NCBI RefSeq assembly: GCF_020819595.1
Contig: NZ_JAJHNP010000019.1
Coordinates: 1 to 64,000 of the forward strand
Origin: Streptomyces barringtoniae
GTDB taxonomy: Bacteria; Actinomycetota; Actinomycetes; Streptomycetales; Streptomycetaceae
Direction: 5' to 3'
DNA length: 64,000 nucleotides
The notes beneath the pieces were generated by a model. That model was not told where the DNA came from. It saw only the letters and a program-made list of their open reading frames with translations, and ran no database searches. Shown piece by piece: positions 45,398 to 54,249 of the stretch (position 1 is its first letter; each line of letters begins with the position of its first letter). The translations under genes and the position numbers were made by a program.

Positions 45398-46464
45398 CGG
45401 TGACCACCCCGAACCCCGCGCCTGTCGCCGAGACGCCCCGATCCAGCGGCACCCGCCTGGTCGACCGTGTCTTCAAGATGCGCGAACTCGCCATCCTGGT
45501 GGTCTTCCTGGCGATGATCGTGGTCACGCAGGCCGGCAACAGCCAGTTCCTGTCCGAGCAGGGCATCAAGGACCTGCTGCTGAACGCGACCATCCTGGTC
45601 CTGGTCGCCACCGGCCAGTCGCTGGTGGTCATCACCCGCAACGTCGACCTGTCCGTCGGCTCCACCCTCGGCATCAGCGCCTTCGCCGCCGGCAGCTATC
45701 TGCACGGCGGCGGCAACCCGGTCGTCGCGATCGTCCTCGCGGTGCTGCTCGGCATCGCCTTCGGCCTGGTGAACGGCCTGCTGGTCAGCCTCGGCCAGGT
45801 GCCCGCGCTGGTGGTCACCCTGGGCACCCTCTACATCATCCGCGGCATCGACTCCATCTGGGTCGGCTCCCGCCAGATCACCGCGGCCGACCTCCCCCCG
45901 GGCTTCGTCGACTTCGGATCCGGCGGCATCTCCGCCGTGCCGTACCTGGCGCTCATCGCCCTCGCCGTGCTGGTCGCCACCGCCTACTGTCTCAAGCACT
46001 TCCGCAGCGGCCGCGAGCTGTACGCCCTCGGCTCCAACCCGGAGGCCGCCCGCCTCGCCGGCATCCCGGTCCGCAGGCGCATCCTGCTCGCCTACACCCT
46101 CTGCGGCGCCCTCGCCGGCCTCGCCGGGGCCATGTACCTGGCCCGGTTCGGCAACGTCGACTCCGGCACCGGAAACGGTTACGAACTCACCGTCGTCAGC
46201 GCGGTCGTCGTCGGCGGTGTCGTCTTCACCGGCGGCTCGGGCAGCGTGTACGGCGCCGCGCTCGGCGCCCTGCTGCTGACCTCCGTCAACAGCGTGCTGC
46301 CCGCGCTCGGCGTCAGCTCCGTGTGGGTCCTCGCCATCAACGGCGTGCTGCTCCTGCTCGCCATCGCCGTGGACCGGATCGTCGCGCTGCGGGTGGCGGC
46401 CGCCCTGAAGAAGAAGTCGGCCTCCGCGAGGTCCGCCGTACAGAAGGGGGAGGCTCGTGCCTGA
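45394..46464 (+). CDS. rhaP: Rhamnose ABC transporter permease 1
   Basis: 356 aa, BPD_transp_2-type permease with 8-10 membrane segments. Family motifs NVDLSVGSTLGISAFAAGSY, LVNGLLVSLGQVPALVVTLG and ALGSNPEAARLAGIPVRR. AGGAGG lies ~9 bases before ATG 45394. Ends in a basic tail. The next gene's GTG overlaps its 3' end by 8 bases. Confidence 0.92.
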   Translation: MTVTTPNPAPVAETPRSSGTRLVDRVFKMRELAILVVFLAMIVVTQAGNSQFLSEQGIKDLLLNATILVLVATGQSLVVITRNVDLSVGSTLGISAFAAGSYLHGGGNPVVAIVLAVLLGIAFGLVNGLLVSLGQVPALVVTLGTLYIIRGIDSIWVGSRQITAADLPPGFVDFGSGGISAVPYLALIALAVLVATAYCLKHFRSGRELYALGSNPEAARLAGIPVRRRILLAYTLCGALAGLAGAMYLARFGNVDSGTGNGYELTVVSAVVVGGVVFTGGSGSVYGAALGALLLTSVNSVLPALGVSSVWVLAINGVLLLLAIAVDRIVALRVAAALKKKSASARSAVQKGEARA

Positions 46465-47470
46465 GTCCCTGACCCGTGCCGTCCGCTGGGACACGGTCGT
46501 CGGCGCCCTGCTGATCGTCCTGCTCCTGCTGTCCTTCTCCTTCGTCGACGGCTTCGGCAACGCCCTCAACCTGTCGTTCCTGATCGGCAACACCCTGCCC
46601 ATCGCGCTGATCGCGCTGCCGATGACCCTCCTCGTCGTCTCCGGCGAGATCGACCTGTCGGTGGCCTCCACGGCCGGCCTGTCCGGCGCGGTGATGGGCA
46701 AGCTGTGGAACGAGGGCATGGCCATCGAGACGATCATCCCGCTGTGCCTGCTGCTCGGGGTGGTGTGCGGGCTCGTCAACGGCCTGCTGGTGACCCGGCT
46801 CGGGCTGCCGTCCCTCGCCGTCACCATCGGCACCCTCGCCGCCTACCGGGGCATCGCCCAGATCGTCCTCGGTTCCGACGCGGTCACCGACTTCCCCACC
46901 CAGTACCTCGACTTCGCCGCGGGACGCGTCGGGGACTCCTTCCTCCCACAGGCCTTCCTGCCCTTCCTGGCACTGCTCGCCGTCGCCGCCGTCGTCCTGC
47001 ACGCCACCCCCTTCGGGCGCTCGCTGTTCGCGATCGGCGCCGGCGAGGAGGCCGCCCGGTTCGCCGGGATCCGGGTCAAGCGGGCCAAGCTGCTGCTGTT
47101 CGGCGCCACCGGCTTCATGGCCTCCCTCACCGGCGTCTTCTGGGCCCTGCACTACGCCAGCGCCCGCTACGACAACGCCACCGGCCTCGAACTCTCCGTC
47201 GTCGCGGCCGTGTTGCTCGGCGGCATCGACTTCGACGGCGGCAAGGGCACGCTCGGCGGCGCGATCGCCGGTGTGTTCCTGCTGGGGGCGCTGCAGAACG
47301 TGATGAGCCTGCTGAACGTCTCCGCGCAGTCGCAGATCGTCGTCACCGGCGTCCTGCTCGTCGTCTCCGTGCTCGGCCCCCGGGTCGCACGGCAGATCTC
47401 CGTCGCGAGGGCCGGCCGCAGAGCCGCCTCGGCGCCGGTGCCCAAGGCTCCCCCCACGCCTGCCGCATGA
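46457..47470 (+). CDS. rhaQ: Rhamnose ABC transporter permease 2
   Basis: 337 aa, same family as the preceding gene: VVSGEIDLSVASTAGLSGAV, LVNGLLVTRLGLPSLAVTIG and GAGEEAARFAGIRVKR. GTG start overlapping the upstream gene. The two permeases would form a heterodimer in the membrane. Confidence 0.92.
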   Translation: MPESLTRAVRWDTVVGALLIVLLLLSFSFVDGFGNALNLSFLIGNTLPIALIALPMTLLVVSGEIDLSVASTAGLSGAVMGKLWNEGMAIETIIPLCLLLGVVCGLVNGLLVTRLGLPSLAVTIGTLAAYRGIAQIVLGSDAVTDFPTQYLDFAAGRVGDSFLPQAFLPFLALLAVAAVVLHATPFGRSLFAIGAGEEAARFAGIRVKRAKLLLFGATGFMASLTGVFWALHYASARYDNATGLELSVVAAVLLGGIDFDGGKGTLGGAIAGVFLLGALQNVMSLLNVSAQSQIVVTGVLLVVSVLGPRVARQISVARAGRRAASAPVPKAPPTPAA

Positions 47471-47508
47471 CCCGTTCTTCCGCCCACCCCCGTAAAGGAA
47501 ACCTCGCC

Positions 47509-48588
47509 ATGCGCAAGTCGTCGATCCGCCGTGCCTGTGCGGCCCTCGCCGCCGCCACCTCCCTCGCACTCGCCCTCACCGCGTGTGGCGGCACCACCAA
47601 GAACGACGTGAAGAGCGACAGCGGCTCGGGCGCGGCGGCCGGCAAGGCCGACCCGAACGCGGCCACCAAGAAGGGCCTGACCGTCGGCTTCCTGCCCAAG
47701 CAGGTCAACAACCCCTACTTCACCTCCGCCGACAAGGGCGGCGAGCAGGCCCTCGCCGAACTCGGCTCGAAGTACAAGGAGGTCGGCCCCTCCAGCGCCA
47801 CCGACACCTCCGGCCAGGTCTCCTACGTCAACACGCTCACCCAGCAGCAGGTCGACGCGATGGCGGTCTCCGCGCAGGACCCCGGCGCCCTGTGCACCGC
47901 GCTGAAGCAGGCCATGAAGAACGGCATCAAGGTCGTCACCTACGACTCCGACACCACCGCCGACTGCCGCAACGCCTTCGTCTCGCAGGCCAGTGCCGAG
48001 GACCTGGGCCGTACCGAGGTGCAGCTGCTCGCGCAGCAGATCGGCTACAAGGGCCAGATCGCGATCCTGTCGGCCGCGCAGACCGCGACCAACCAGAACA
48101 CCTGGATCGGCTACATGAAGAAGGAGCTGGCGGACCCGAAGTACAAGGATGTCAAGCTGGTCAAGGTCGCCTACGGCAACGACGACGCCCAGCAGTCGTT
48201 CCAGCAGACCCAGGGCCTGCTCCAGCAGTACCCGGACCTGAAGGGGATCATCTCCCCGACCACCGTCGGCATCAAGGCGGCCGCCCAGTACCTCTCCGGC
48301 TCCAAGTACAAGGGCAAGGTCCAGCTGACCGGCCTCGGCACCCCCAACGACATGCGCAAGTACGTCAAGAACGGCACCGTCGGCGCCTTCGAGCTGTGGG
48401 ACCCGGCGAAGCTCGGCGACCTGGCCGCGCGGACCGCGGTCGCGCTCGCCTCGGGACAGATCACCGGCAAGGAGGGCGAGACCTTCAAGGCCGGCGGCAC
48501 GACGTACACCATCGGCAAGGACGGTGTGATCAACCTCGGCAAGCCGACCGTGTTCGACGCCAAGAACATCGACGACTTCGACTTCTGA
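47509..48588 (+). CDS. rhaS: Rhamnose-binding lipoprotein
   Basis: 359 aa. Lipobox LALTACGG (Cys ~26). Periplasmic-binding-protein type 1 fold as in RbsB: LTVGFLPKQVNNPYFTSADK, AVSAQDPGALCTALKQA, VVTYDSDTTADCRNAFVSQA and LTGLGTPNDMRKYVKNGTVG. AAAGGAA lies upstream of the ATG. It is the receptor of the importer encoded just before. Confidence 0.92.
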   Translation: MRKSSIRRACAALAAATSLALALTACGGTTKNDVKSDSGSGAAAGKADPNAATKKGLTVGFLPKQVNNPYFTSADKGGEQALAELGSKYKEVGPSSATDTSGQVSYVNTLTQQQVDAMAVSAQDPGALCTALKQAMKNGIKVVTYDSDTTADCRNAFVSQASAEDLGRTEVQLLAQQIGYKGQIAILSAAQTATNQNTWIGYMKKELADPKYKDVKLVKVAYGNDDAQQSFQQTQGLLQQYPDLKGIISPTTVGIKAAAQYLSGSKYKGKVQLTGLGTPNDMRKYVKNGTVGAFELWDPAKLGDLAARTAVALASGQITGKEGETFKAGGTTYTIGKDGVINLGKPTVFDAKNIDDFDF

Positions 48589-48605
48589 TCCAGGAGCGGT
48601 ACTTC

Positions 48606-48926
48606 ATGCAGCGCGTCTGTTTCCTGCTCAAGGTCCGAAAGGACCGGATCACCGAGTACCGCGAACGCCACGCCGCCGTGTGGCCGGAGATGCGTGCGGC
48701 GCTCTCCGCCACCGGCTGGCACAACTACTCCCTCTTCCTGCGCGACGACGGCCTGCTCGTCGGCTACCTGGAGACCGATGACCTCGGCGCCGCCCTGGCC
48801 GGCATGGAGGCCACCGAGGTCAACGCCCGCTGGCAGGCCGAGATGGCCCCCTTCTTCGAGTCCCTCGACGGATCCCGCCCCGACGAGGCGATGAAGCCGC
48901 TCACCGAGGTCTTCCACCTCGCCTGA
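48606..48926 (+). CDS. rhaM: L-rhamnose mutarotase
   Basis: 106 aa, the usual size. MQRVCFLLKVRKDRITEYRE, HAAVWPEMRAAL, GWHNYSLFLRDDGLLVGYLE and W-QAEMAPFF are all RhaM/RhaU hallmarks, with the active-site His in the H-AVWPEM motif. It interconverts rhamnose anomers to feed the isomerase. Starts 17 bases after the receptor gene. Confidence 0.95.
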   Translation: MQRVCFLLKVRKDRITEYRERHAAVWPEMRAALSATGWHNYSLFLRDDGLLVGYLETDDLGAALAGMEATEVNARWQAEMAPFFESLDGSRPDEAMKPLTEVFHLA

Positions 48927-48948
48927 CGCCCCCTTCCCGGAGCCGCTC

Positions 48949-50361
48949 ATGAAAAGACGCACCGCGCTCGCCACGGCCGTCCTGGCCGCCGTGGCGACGC
49001 CGGGCATCGCGCGGGCCGCCGATCCCGGCCCCTCCGTCAGCAGGATGAGCACGACCCTGCTCGACTCCCGGGCCGTCTATTTCGTCTCCTACGACGGCCT
49101 GGTCAACAACAACTCGTTCCAGAAGAACGGCCTGCTGACGTACAGGGGCTACCAGTACGCCGCGTGGTACACCGCCACCGGCAACGCGGTCGTCGCCCGC
49201 CGGGCCGCCGGAGCGGGCACCTGGTCGACCGTCACCCTTTCGCACGTCCTCAAGGCGAGCGACTCCCACAACGTCGTCTCCATGGGCGTCTCCCAGGCGG
49301 ACGGCCGCCTGCACCTCACCATGGACTCCCACAGCGACGGCTTCTTCTACGTGAAGTCGGTCGCCGGCCTCCTCGACAACCCGGCGTCCACGCCTTGGAG
49401 TCCGCCCGTCCTCGGACCCGTCCGGACCTCCCTCGACGGCCTCGCGCTCACCTCGCAGTTCACCTATCCGCAGTTCGTCTCCACCCCCGAGGGCAGGCTC
49501 CAGCTCAGCTACCGGGCCGGTGTCTCCGGCGACGGCCGCAACGCCCTGGCGGAGTACGACGGTTCGTCCTGGACGGCCCTGGGGGAGTGGTCCGGCTCCA
49601 CCGGCACCTACACCAGCTCGCACGGCTCCAGCACCGCCCGCAACATGTACCTGCACGGCATCGACTACGACACGGGCGGGCGGCTGCACTCCTTCTTCAC
49701 CTGGCGCGAGCAGAACGCCGCCGTGATGTGCAGCAGCGGTGGCATCACCAACCACGACACCGGCTACGTCTACTCCACCGACCGCGGCCGCACCTGGCGC
49801 AACGACGCGGGGACCCTCGTCGGCACCACGGGCACCCCGGACACCGTCTCCGTCACCGACCCGGGACTGGTCGTCGACCCCCTCGGTCCCGACCACTCCC
49901 TGATGAACCAGGAGAGCCAGTGGACCGACTCCGCCGGCCTCCCGCACGCGATCATCAGCTACGTCCCCGGCCGCTTCGGCCGGTGCACCACCGACTACGT
50001 CGCCGACCGCACCGCGCACGGCCGCGCGTTCCACCTCCGCAAGAACTCCTCCGGCAGCTGGACCAAGACCGAGATCCCGGTCCCCCTGGACTCCAGCCAG
50101 CGCACCAAGCTGATCCTCGACAAGTACGACAACGCCTATGCGGTCCTCCCCCACGGCCGTGTCGCCGGCGCCTCCAGGTCCTCCGGCCACACCGACTGGA
50201 CCCTCCTCTTCGACGGCGGCGGCCTCAACGCCTTCGGCGAGGTCGTGATCGACGAGATGCGCGCCAGGTCGGACAACGTGCTGTCGTTCATGTACCAGGA
50301 GAAGTCCACCGGTACGACGCCCTCGGCGCTGCACGTCGTGGAGTTCTCCCTGCCTGCATGA
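48949..50361 (+). CDS. Exported BNR-repeat beta-propeller protein, candidate rhamnose-releasing enzyme
   Basis: 470 aa. Signal peptide MKRRTALATAVLAAVATPG to ARAA (~24). The mature protein has repeated blades with YVYSTDRGRTWRNDAG (a BNR/Asp-box), LTYRGYQYAAWYTATGN, VVSMGVSQADGRLHLTMDSH, YPQFVSTPEGRLQLSYR and SLMNQESQW. This is the BNR_4 propeller layout seen in ulvan lyases and in enzymes that release terminal rhamnose from glucuronate (PL24/PL25, GH145, PL42). It is cotranscribed with rhaM, so it probably liberates L-rhamnose outside the cell. The exact reaction is inference. Confidence 0.75.
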   Translation: MKRRTALATAVLAAVATPGIARAADPGPSVSRMSTTLLDSRAVYFVSYDGLVNNNSFQKNGLLTYRGYQYAAWYTATGNAVVARRAAGAGTWSTVTLSHVLKASDSHNVVSMGVSQADGRLHLTMDSHSDGFFYVKSVAGLLDNPASTPWSPPVLGPVRTSLDGLALTSQFTYPQFVSTPEGRLQLSYRAGVSGDGRNALAEYDGSSWTALGEWSGSTGTYTSSHGSSTARNMYLHGIDYDTGGRLHSFFTWREQNAAVMCSSGGITNHDTGYVYSTDRGRTWRNDAGTLVGTTGTPDTVSVTDPGLVVDPLGPDHSLMNQESQWTDSAGLPHAIISYVPGRFGRCTTDYVADRTAHGRAFHLRKNSSGSWTKTEIPVPLDSSQRTKLILDKYDNAYAVLPHGRVAGASRSSGHTDWTLLFDGGGLNAFGEVVIDEMRARSDNVLSFMYQEKSTGTTPSALHVVEFSLPA

Positions 50362-50441
50362 GCGGACCGTCAAAGGGGACGGTGACGGTAATGTGAGGAT
50401 CCGCCCGCCGCCCCTCGTCATCCCTGGAGGTCTGAGATCCG

Positions 50442-51467
50442 ATGGCCCAGTCGGTGGGTATCAAGGACGTCGCCCGCGCCGCCGGAGTGTCGGTGGGCAC
50501 GGTGTCGAACGTCATCAACCGCCCGGACACGGTCGCCAGCGAGACACGGGCGCGGGTGCAGTCCGCGATCGACCGGCTCGGCTATGTCCGCAGCGAGTCC
50601 GCGCGGCAGCTGCGCGCGGGCCGCAGCCGGATCATGGGCCTGCTCGTGCTCGACATGGGCAACCCGTTCTTCGTGGACGTGGCCCGTGGCGCCGAGCGGG
50701 CGGCCCGCGAGGCGGGGCTCGGTGTGATGGTGTGCAACAGCGCCCAGAACGCCGCAGAAGAGGCCGATTACCTGGCGCTCTTCGCCGAGCAGCGGGTGCG
50801 CGGCGTGCTGCTGACCCCGGCCGACGCCACCGGCCGCAACATCGAGACCTTCCGCCGGCACGGCATCCCGTTCGTGCTGGTCGACCGGGTCGCCGAGGGC
50901 ACCACCGAGTGCTCGGTGTCCGTGGACGACGTGGCCGGCGGCGCGCTCGCGGTCCGCCATCTGGTGGACGCCGGGCACCGCTCCATCGCCTATGTCAGCG
51001 GACCGCCCGGACTCAACCAGGTACGCGACCGCCGTACCGGCGCCCTGAACGCCCTGGCCGAGGCCGGACTCGGCCCCGAGGCGCTGCGCGAGCTGCCCAC
51101 CGAACGCCTCGACGTGTCCGCCGGCCGCGACGCCGGCGCCCGCCTGCTGGGCCTCGCCGACCGGCCCACCGCCGTGTTCTGCGCCAACGACCTGCTCGCC
51201 CTGGGCGTCCTGCAGGCCCTGTACGCGGCCGGCGTCAGCGTCCCCGACGACCTCGCCATCGTCGGCTACGACGACATCGAGTTCGCGGCGGCCGCCGCCG
51301 TACCGCTGACCTCCGTACGGCAGCCCGCCGTCACCATGGGCGCCCTCGCCGCCGAGCTGCTGCTGGAGGAGACCGAACAGGGGGAGGGCGAGCGGACCCA
51401 CGAGCACCGCAGGGTGGTGCTCCAGCCGGAGCTGGTGGTGCGCCGCTCCAGCCTCGCCGCACGCTGA
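50442..51467 (+). CDS. rhaR: LacI-family rhamnose repressor
   Basis: 341 aa. Helix-turn-helix IKDVARAAGVSVGTVSNVIN with the following hinge GYVRSESARQLRAGRS, then a sugar-binding domain (LLVLDMGNPFFVDVARGAER, VFCANDLLALGVLQAL, IVGYDDIEFAAAAAVPLTSV). GGAGG lies ~10 bases before the ATG. As last gene of the transporter operon it likely binds the two TGAAnC palindromes at 43522 and 43688 and is released by rhamnose or a catabolite. Confidence 0.9.
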   Translation: MAQSVGIKDVARAAGVSVGTVSNVINRPDTVASETRARVQSAIDRLGYVRSESARQLRAGRSRIMGLLVLDMGNPFFVDVARGAERAAREAGLGVMVCNSAQNAAEEADYLALFAEQRVRGVLLTPADATGRNIETFRRHGIPFVLVDRVAEGTTECSVSVDDVAGGALAVRHLVDAGHRSIAYVSGPPGLNQVRDRRTGALNALAEAGLGPEALRELPTERLDVSAGRDAGARLLGLADRPTAVFCANDLLALGVLQALYAAGVSVPDDLAIVGYDDIEFAAAAAVPLTSVRQPAVTMGALAAELLLEETEQGEGERTHEHRRVVLQPELVVRRSSLAAR

Positions 51468-51607
51468 GCGCCGCGCGCCGCCCGGGGAGCCGGACACTGA
51501 CCGGAAATTCAGTAACAATCCATGATCCCCGGGCTCGGCGCGGGGCCGGTCGTGTGCTGAACTGGGACCTGTCCGTCCCGTCCGTCTCGTCCGTCCCGGG
51601 AGACCCG

Positions 51608-52909
51608 TTGAGCATCAGCTACCGCCAGCCCGGTGTCATCCTCACCGACCGCCGTTTCACCGTGCCCCTCGACCACGCCGCCCCGGACGGCGAGACGATC
51701 GAGCTGTACGCCCGTGAGGCCGTCGCGAGCGACAAGGCCGGGCAGGAGCTGCCGTGGCTGCTGTACCTCCAGGGTGGTCCCGGCTTCGGGGCGAATCGTT
51801 TCGTCGGACGTCAGGCCTGGCTCGACCGGGCGCTGAAGGACTACCGCGTCCTGCTGCTCGACCAGCGCGGCACCGGCAGTTCCACACCGGCCTCCCGGCA
51901 GACGCTCCCGCTGCGCGGCGGCCCGGCCGAGCAGGCGGACTACCTCACCCGTTTCCGCGCCGACTCCATCGTCCGGGACTGCGAGGCGATCCGCCCGCAG
52001 GTCACCGGCGGCGCCCCCTGGACCGTGCTCGGCCAGAGCTTCGGCGGATTCTGCACGGTGTCGTACCTCTCCCTCGCCCCCGAGGGCCTGGACACCGCCG
52101 TCATCACCGGAGGCCTGCCCTCCCTGCACGCTCACGCCGACGACGTCTACCGCGCGGCCTACCCGCGCATCGAACGCAAGGTCACCGCGCACTACGCCCG
52201 CTACCCCCAGGACGTCGAGCGGGCCCGCCGTATCGCCGACCACCTGCTGACCCACGAGGTGAGCCTCCCGAACGGCTACCGCTTCACGGTCGAGGCCTTC
52301 CAGTCCCTCGGCCTGATGCTCGGTACGAGCGAGGGCAGCCACCGGCTGCACCACCTCCTGGAGGACGCCTTCGTGCGCACACCGGGCGGCCCGGAACTGT
52401 CCGACGCCTTCCAGGAACAGGCCCAGTCCCTGCTGTCGTACGCCGCCCACCCCCTCTACGCGCTCGTCCACGAGTCGATCTACGGCCAGGGCACCCGCCC
52501 CACGGCCTGGTCCGCCGAGCGAGTCCGCGCCGAGTTCCCGCAGTTCGACGCGGCCAAGGCCCTCGCCGGCGACACCCCGGTGCTGTTCACCGGCGAGACG
52601 GTCCACCCCTGGATGTTCGAGGCGGACCCGGCCCTGCGCCCGCTGCGCGAGACGGCCGACCTGCTCGCCGCCCGCACCGACTGGCAGCCCCTCTACGACC
52701 CCGCCCGCCTCGCCGCCAACGAGGTCCCGGTCGTGGCGGCCGTCTACCACGACGACATGTACGTCGACACCGCACACGCGCTGGAGACCGCACGCGCGAT
52801 CCGCGGCCTGCGCACCTGGGTCACCAACGAGTTCGAGCACGACGGCCTGCGCGCGGGGGCGCCGCGAGTCCTGGACCGGCTGTTGGGGATGGCACGGGAC
52901 GAGGTGTGA
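51608..52909 (+). CDS. Alpha/beta hydrolase, proline-iminopeptidase type
   Basis: 433 aa from TTG 51608, with GGGAGA five bases upstream. LYLQGGPGFGANR supplies the oxyanion HGGP-like loop, LLLDQRGTGSS is family-typical, and GQSFGGFC (~140) is the nucleophile elbow. Large helical cap domain and late His in NEFEHDGLR. Related to S33 prolyl aminopeptidases. No signal peptide. The UUG start suggests low expression. Confidence 0.88.
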   Translation: MSISYRQPGVILTDRRFTVPLDHAAPDGETIELYAREAVASDKAGQELPWLLYLQGGPGFGANRFVGRQAWLDRALKDYRVLLLDQRGTGSSTPASRQTLPLRGGPAEQADYLTRFRADSIVRDCEAIRPQVTGGAPWTVLGQSFGGFCTVSYLSLAPEGLDTAVITGGLPSLHAHADDVYRAAYPRIERKVTAHYARYPQDVERARRIADHLLTHEVSLPNGYRFTVEAFQSLGLMLGTSEGSHRLHHLLEDAFVRTPGGPELSDAFQEQAQSLLSYAAHPLYALVHESIYGQGTRPTAWSAERVRAEFPQFDAAKALAGDTPVLFTGETVHPWMFEADPALRPLRETADLLAARTDWQPLYDPARLAANEVPVVAAVYHDDMYVDTAHALETARAIRGLRTWVTNEFEHDGLRAGAPRVLDRLLGMARDEV

Positions 52910-52958
52910 GGCAGCGCCCGAAGGGACGCGGGCGTGCGCCGCAACTAGTCTGCAGCCC

Positions 52959-53650
52959 ATGACCGAGCCGACGAATGCCCGACTCCAGCCCATGCCGGAG
53001 GACTGGCAGCGCGGCCCGGCCGTGGTGGCGCACCCCGACGACCTGGAATACGGGTGCTCCGCGGCGGTCGCCGCCTGGACCGACGCCGACCGCGAGGTCG
53101 CCTACGTCCTCGCGACCCGCGGCGAGGCGGGCATCGACACCCTCGACCCCGCCGTCTGCGGCCCGCTGCGCGAACGCGAGCAGCGGGGCCAGTGCGGCCG
53201 CCGTGGGTGGGTGTCGGCTCGGTCGAGTTCCTCGACCACCGCGACGGGGTGATCGAGTACGGGCTCGCGCTGCGCCGCGACATCGCCGCCGCGATCCGCC
53301 GCCGCCGTCCCGAACTCGTCCTCACCCTCAACCACCGCGACACCTGGGGCGAGGCGGACGCCGGCAACCGGTGGATCTTCCCGGAACTCACCGAGCAGGG
53401 ACTCCAACCCTGGGGCGGCGTCCGCTGGGTGGCGGTCGCCGGCTCCGGCCGGCCCACCCACGCGGTCGACGCGGGGCCCGGCCTGGAGCGCGCGGTGCGC
53501 TCCCTGCTGGAACACCGCTCCTACATCGAGGCCCTGACCGACGAGGACCCGGAAACGTACGTCCGCACCTTCCTGACCACCAACGCCAGGACGACCGGTG
53601 AACGCTTCGGCGGCACACCGGCGGTGGCCTTCGAGGTGTTCGGACGATGA
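52959..53650 (+). pseudogene. PIG-L family deacetylase, frameshifted
   Basis: The first frame gives the N-terminus with the zinc motif AHPDDLEYG and LATRGEAGIDTL up to REREQR at ~53185. The rest, GVGSVEFLDHRDGVIEYG through LNHRDTWGEADAGNRWIFPE to the end, is in another frame. The break lies at 53185-53215 and needs about two small insertions to explain. Both halves keep the catalytic residues, so this is either a recent mutation or a sequencing error. The intact protein would be a ~230-aa zinc-dependent N-deacetylase of the LmbE/MshB type. Confidence 0.75.
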
Positions 53651-53653
53651 GTT

Positions 53654-54040
53654 CTACCTGCGAGGCCTGCACACCTCGGTGCTGGGCGACCGCTTGCCCT
53701 GCGGCGTGTACGTGATGCTCCTGGCGTCCGTGTTGAAGCGCAGCTGCACCGTGCCGTCGTCGTAGGCCCCGCCGGGCGACAGGATCCGCTGGACGACATG
53801 GCCGGTGCCGGCCACGACGATCGCGCGGTGCCGGTAGAGCAGCACGAATGTGGTGTCGACGCGCGTGAGACAGATCGGGAGTCCGGCGCTGGACGCCGGT
53901 ATGGGTTCGCCGACCCTGAAGGACGGTGACGGCGACGGACTCGCAGCGGCCGTGGACGGGGCGGCGCCGAACAGGAGCTGGACGGTGAGCGCGGCACCGC
54001 TCATCGCGGCGGCAAGGGCGAACTGGGGCCTGGCGGTCAT
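53654..54040 (-). CDS. Small secreted protein of unknown function
   Basis: 128 aa, ATG 54040 with AAAGGAG upstream. Signal peptide to ~33 (FGAAPSTAAA). Mature part SPSPSPSFRVGEPIPASSAG, two Cys (CLTRVD and EVCRPRR, possibly one disulfide) and VLLYRHRAIVVAGTGHVVQ. No family recognised. Convergent with the PIG-L gene; stops are 3 bases apart. Confidence 0.65.
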   Translation of the reverse strand: MTARPQFALAAAMSGAALTVQLLFGAAPSTAAASPSPSPSFRVGEPIPASSAGLPICLTRVDTTFVLLYRHRAIVVAGTGHVVQRILSPGGAYDDGTVQLRFNTDARSITYTPQGKRSPSTEVCRPRR

Positions 54041-54249
54041 GAGCGACTCCTTTGCCGGAACGTCCGGGTACCGGAAGGTCTCCACCCACGACTGAAGGCC
54101 TTCCGGTACGGGGAGGCGATCCCACGTGGGCCGAACGGGTGAACTCGGGCCCGTCCGGTGGTCCTGGACCGTGCACCGGTGGTGGTGCAGCGGTCCGTGA
54201 GCGACCATGCGCCAAGCGGCCCGCGGTGGCCGGGACCCGGCTGCCCGCT

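Noticed and set aside
43566..45674. A 702-codon open frame on the minus strand across the rhamnose transporter ATPase
   Set aside because: It is the mirror of a well-defined double ABC ATPase; long antisense frames are expected at this GC content and the translation shows no family.
50366..50383. ACCGTC/GACGGT hairpin before rhaR as a terminator
   Set aside because: Only a 6-bp stem, and it would separate rhaR from its operon; too weak to call.
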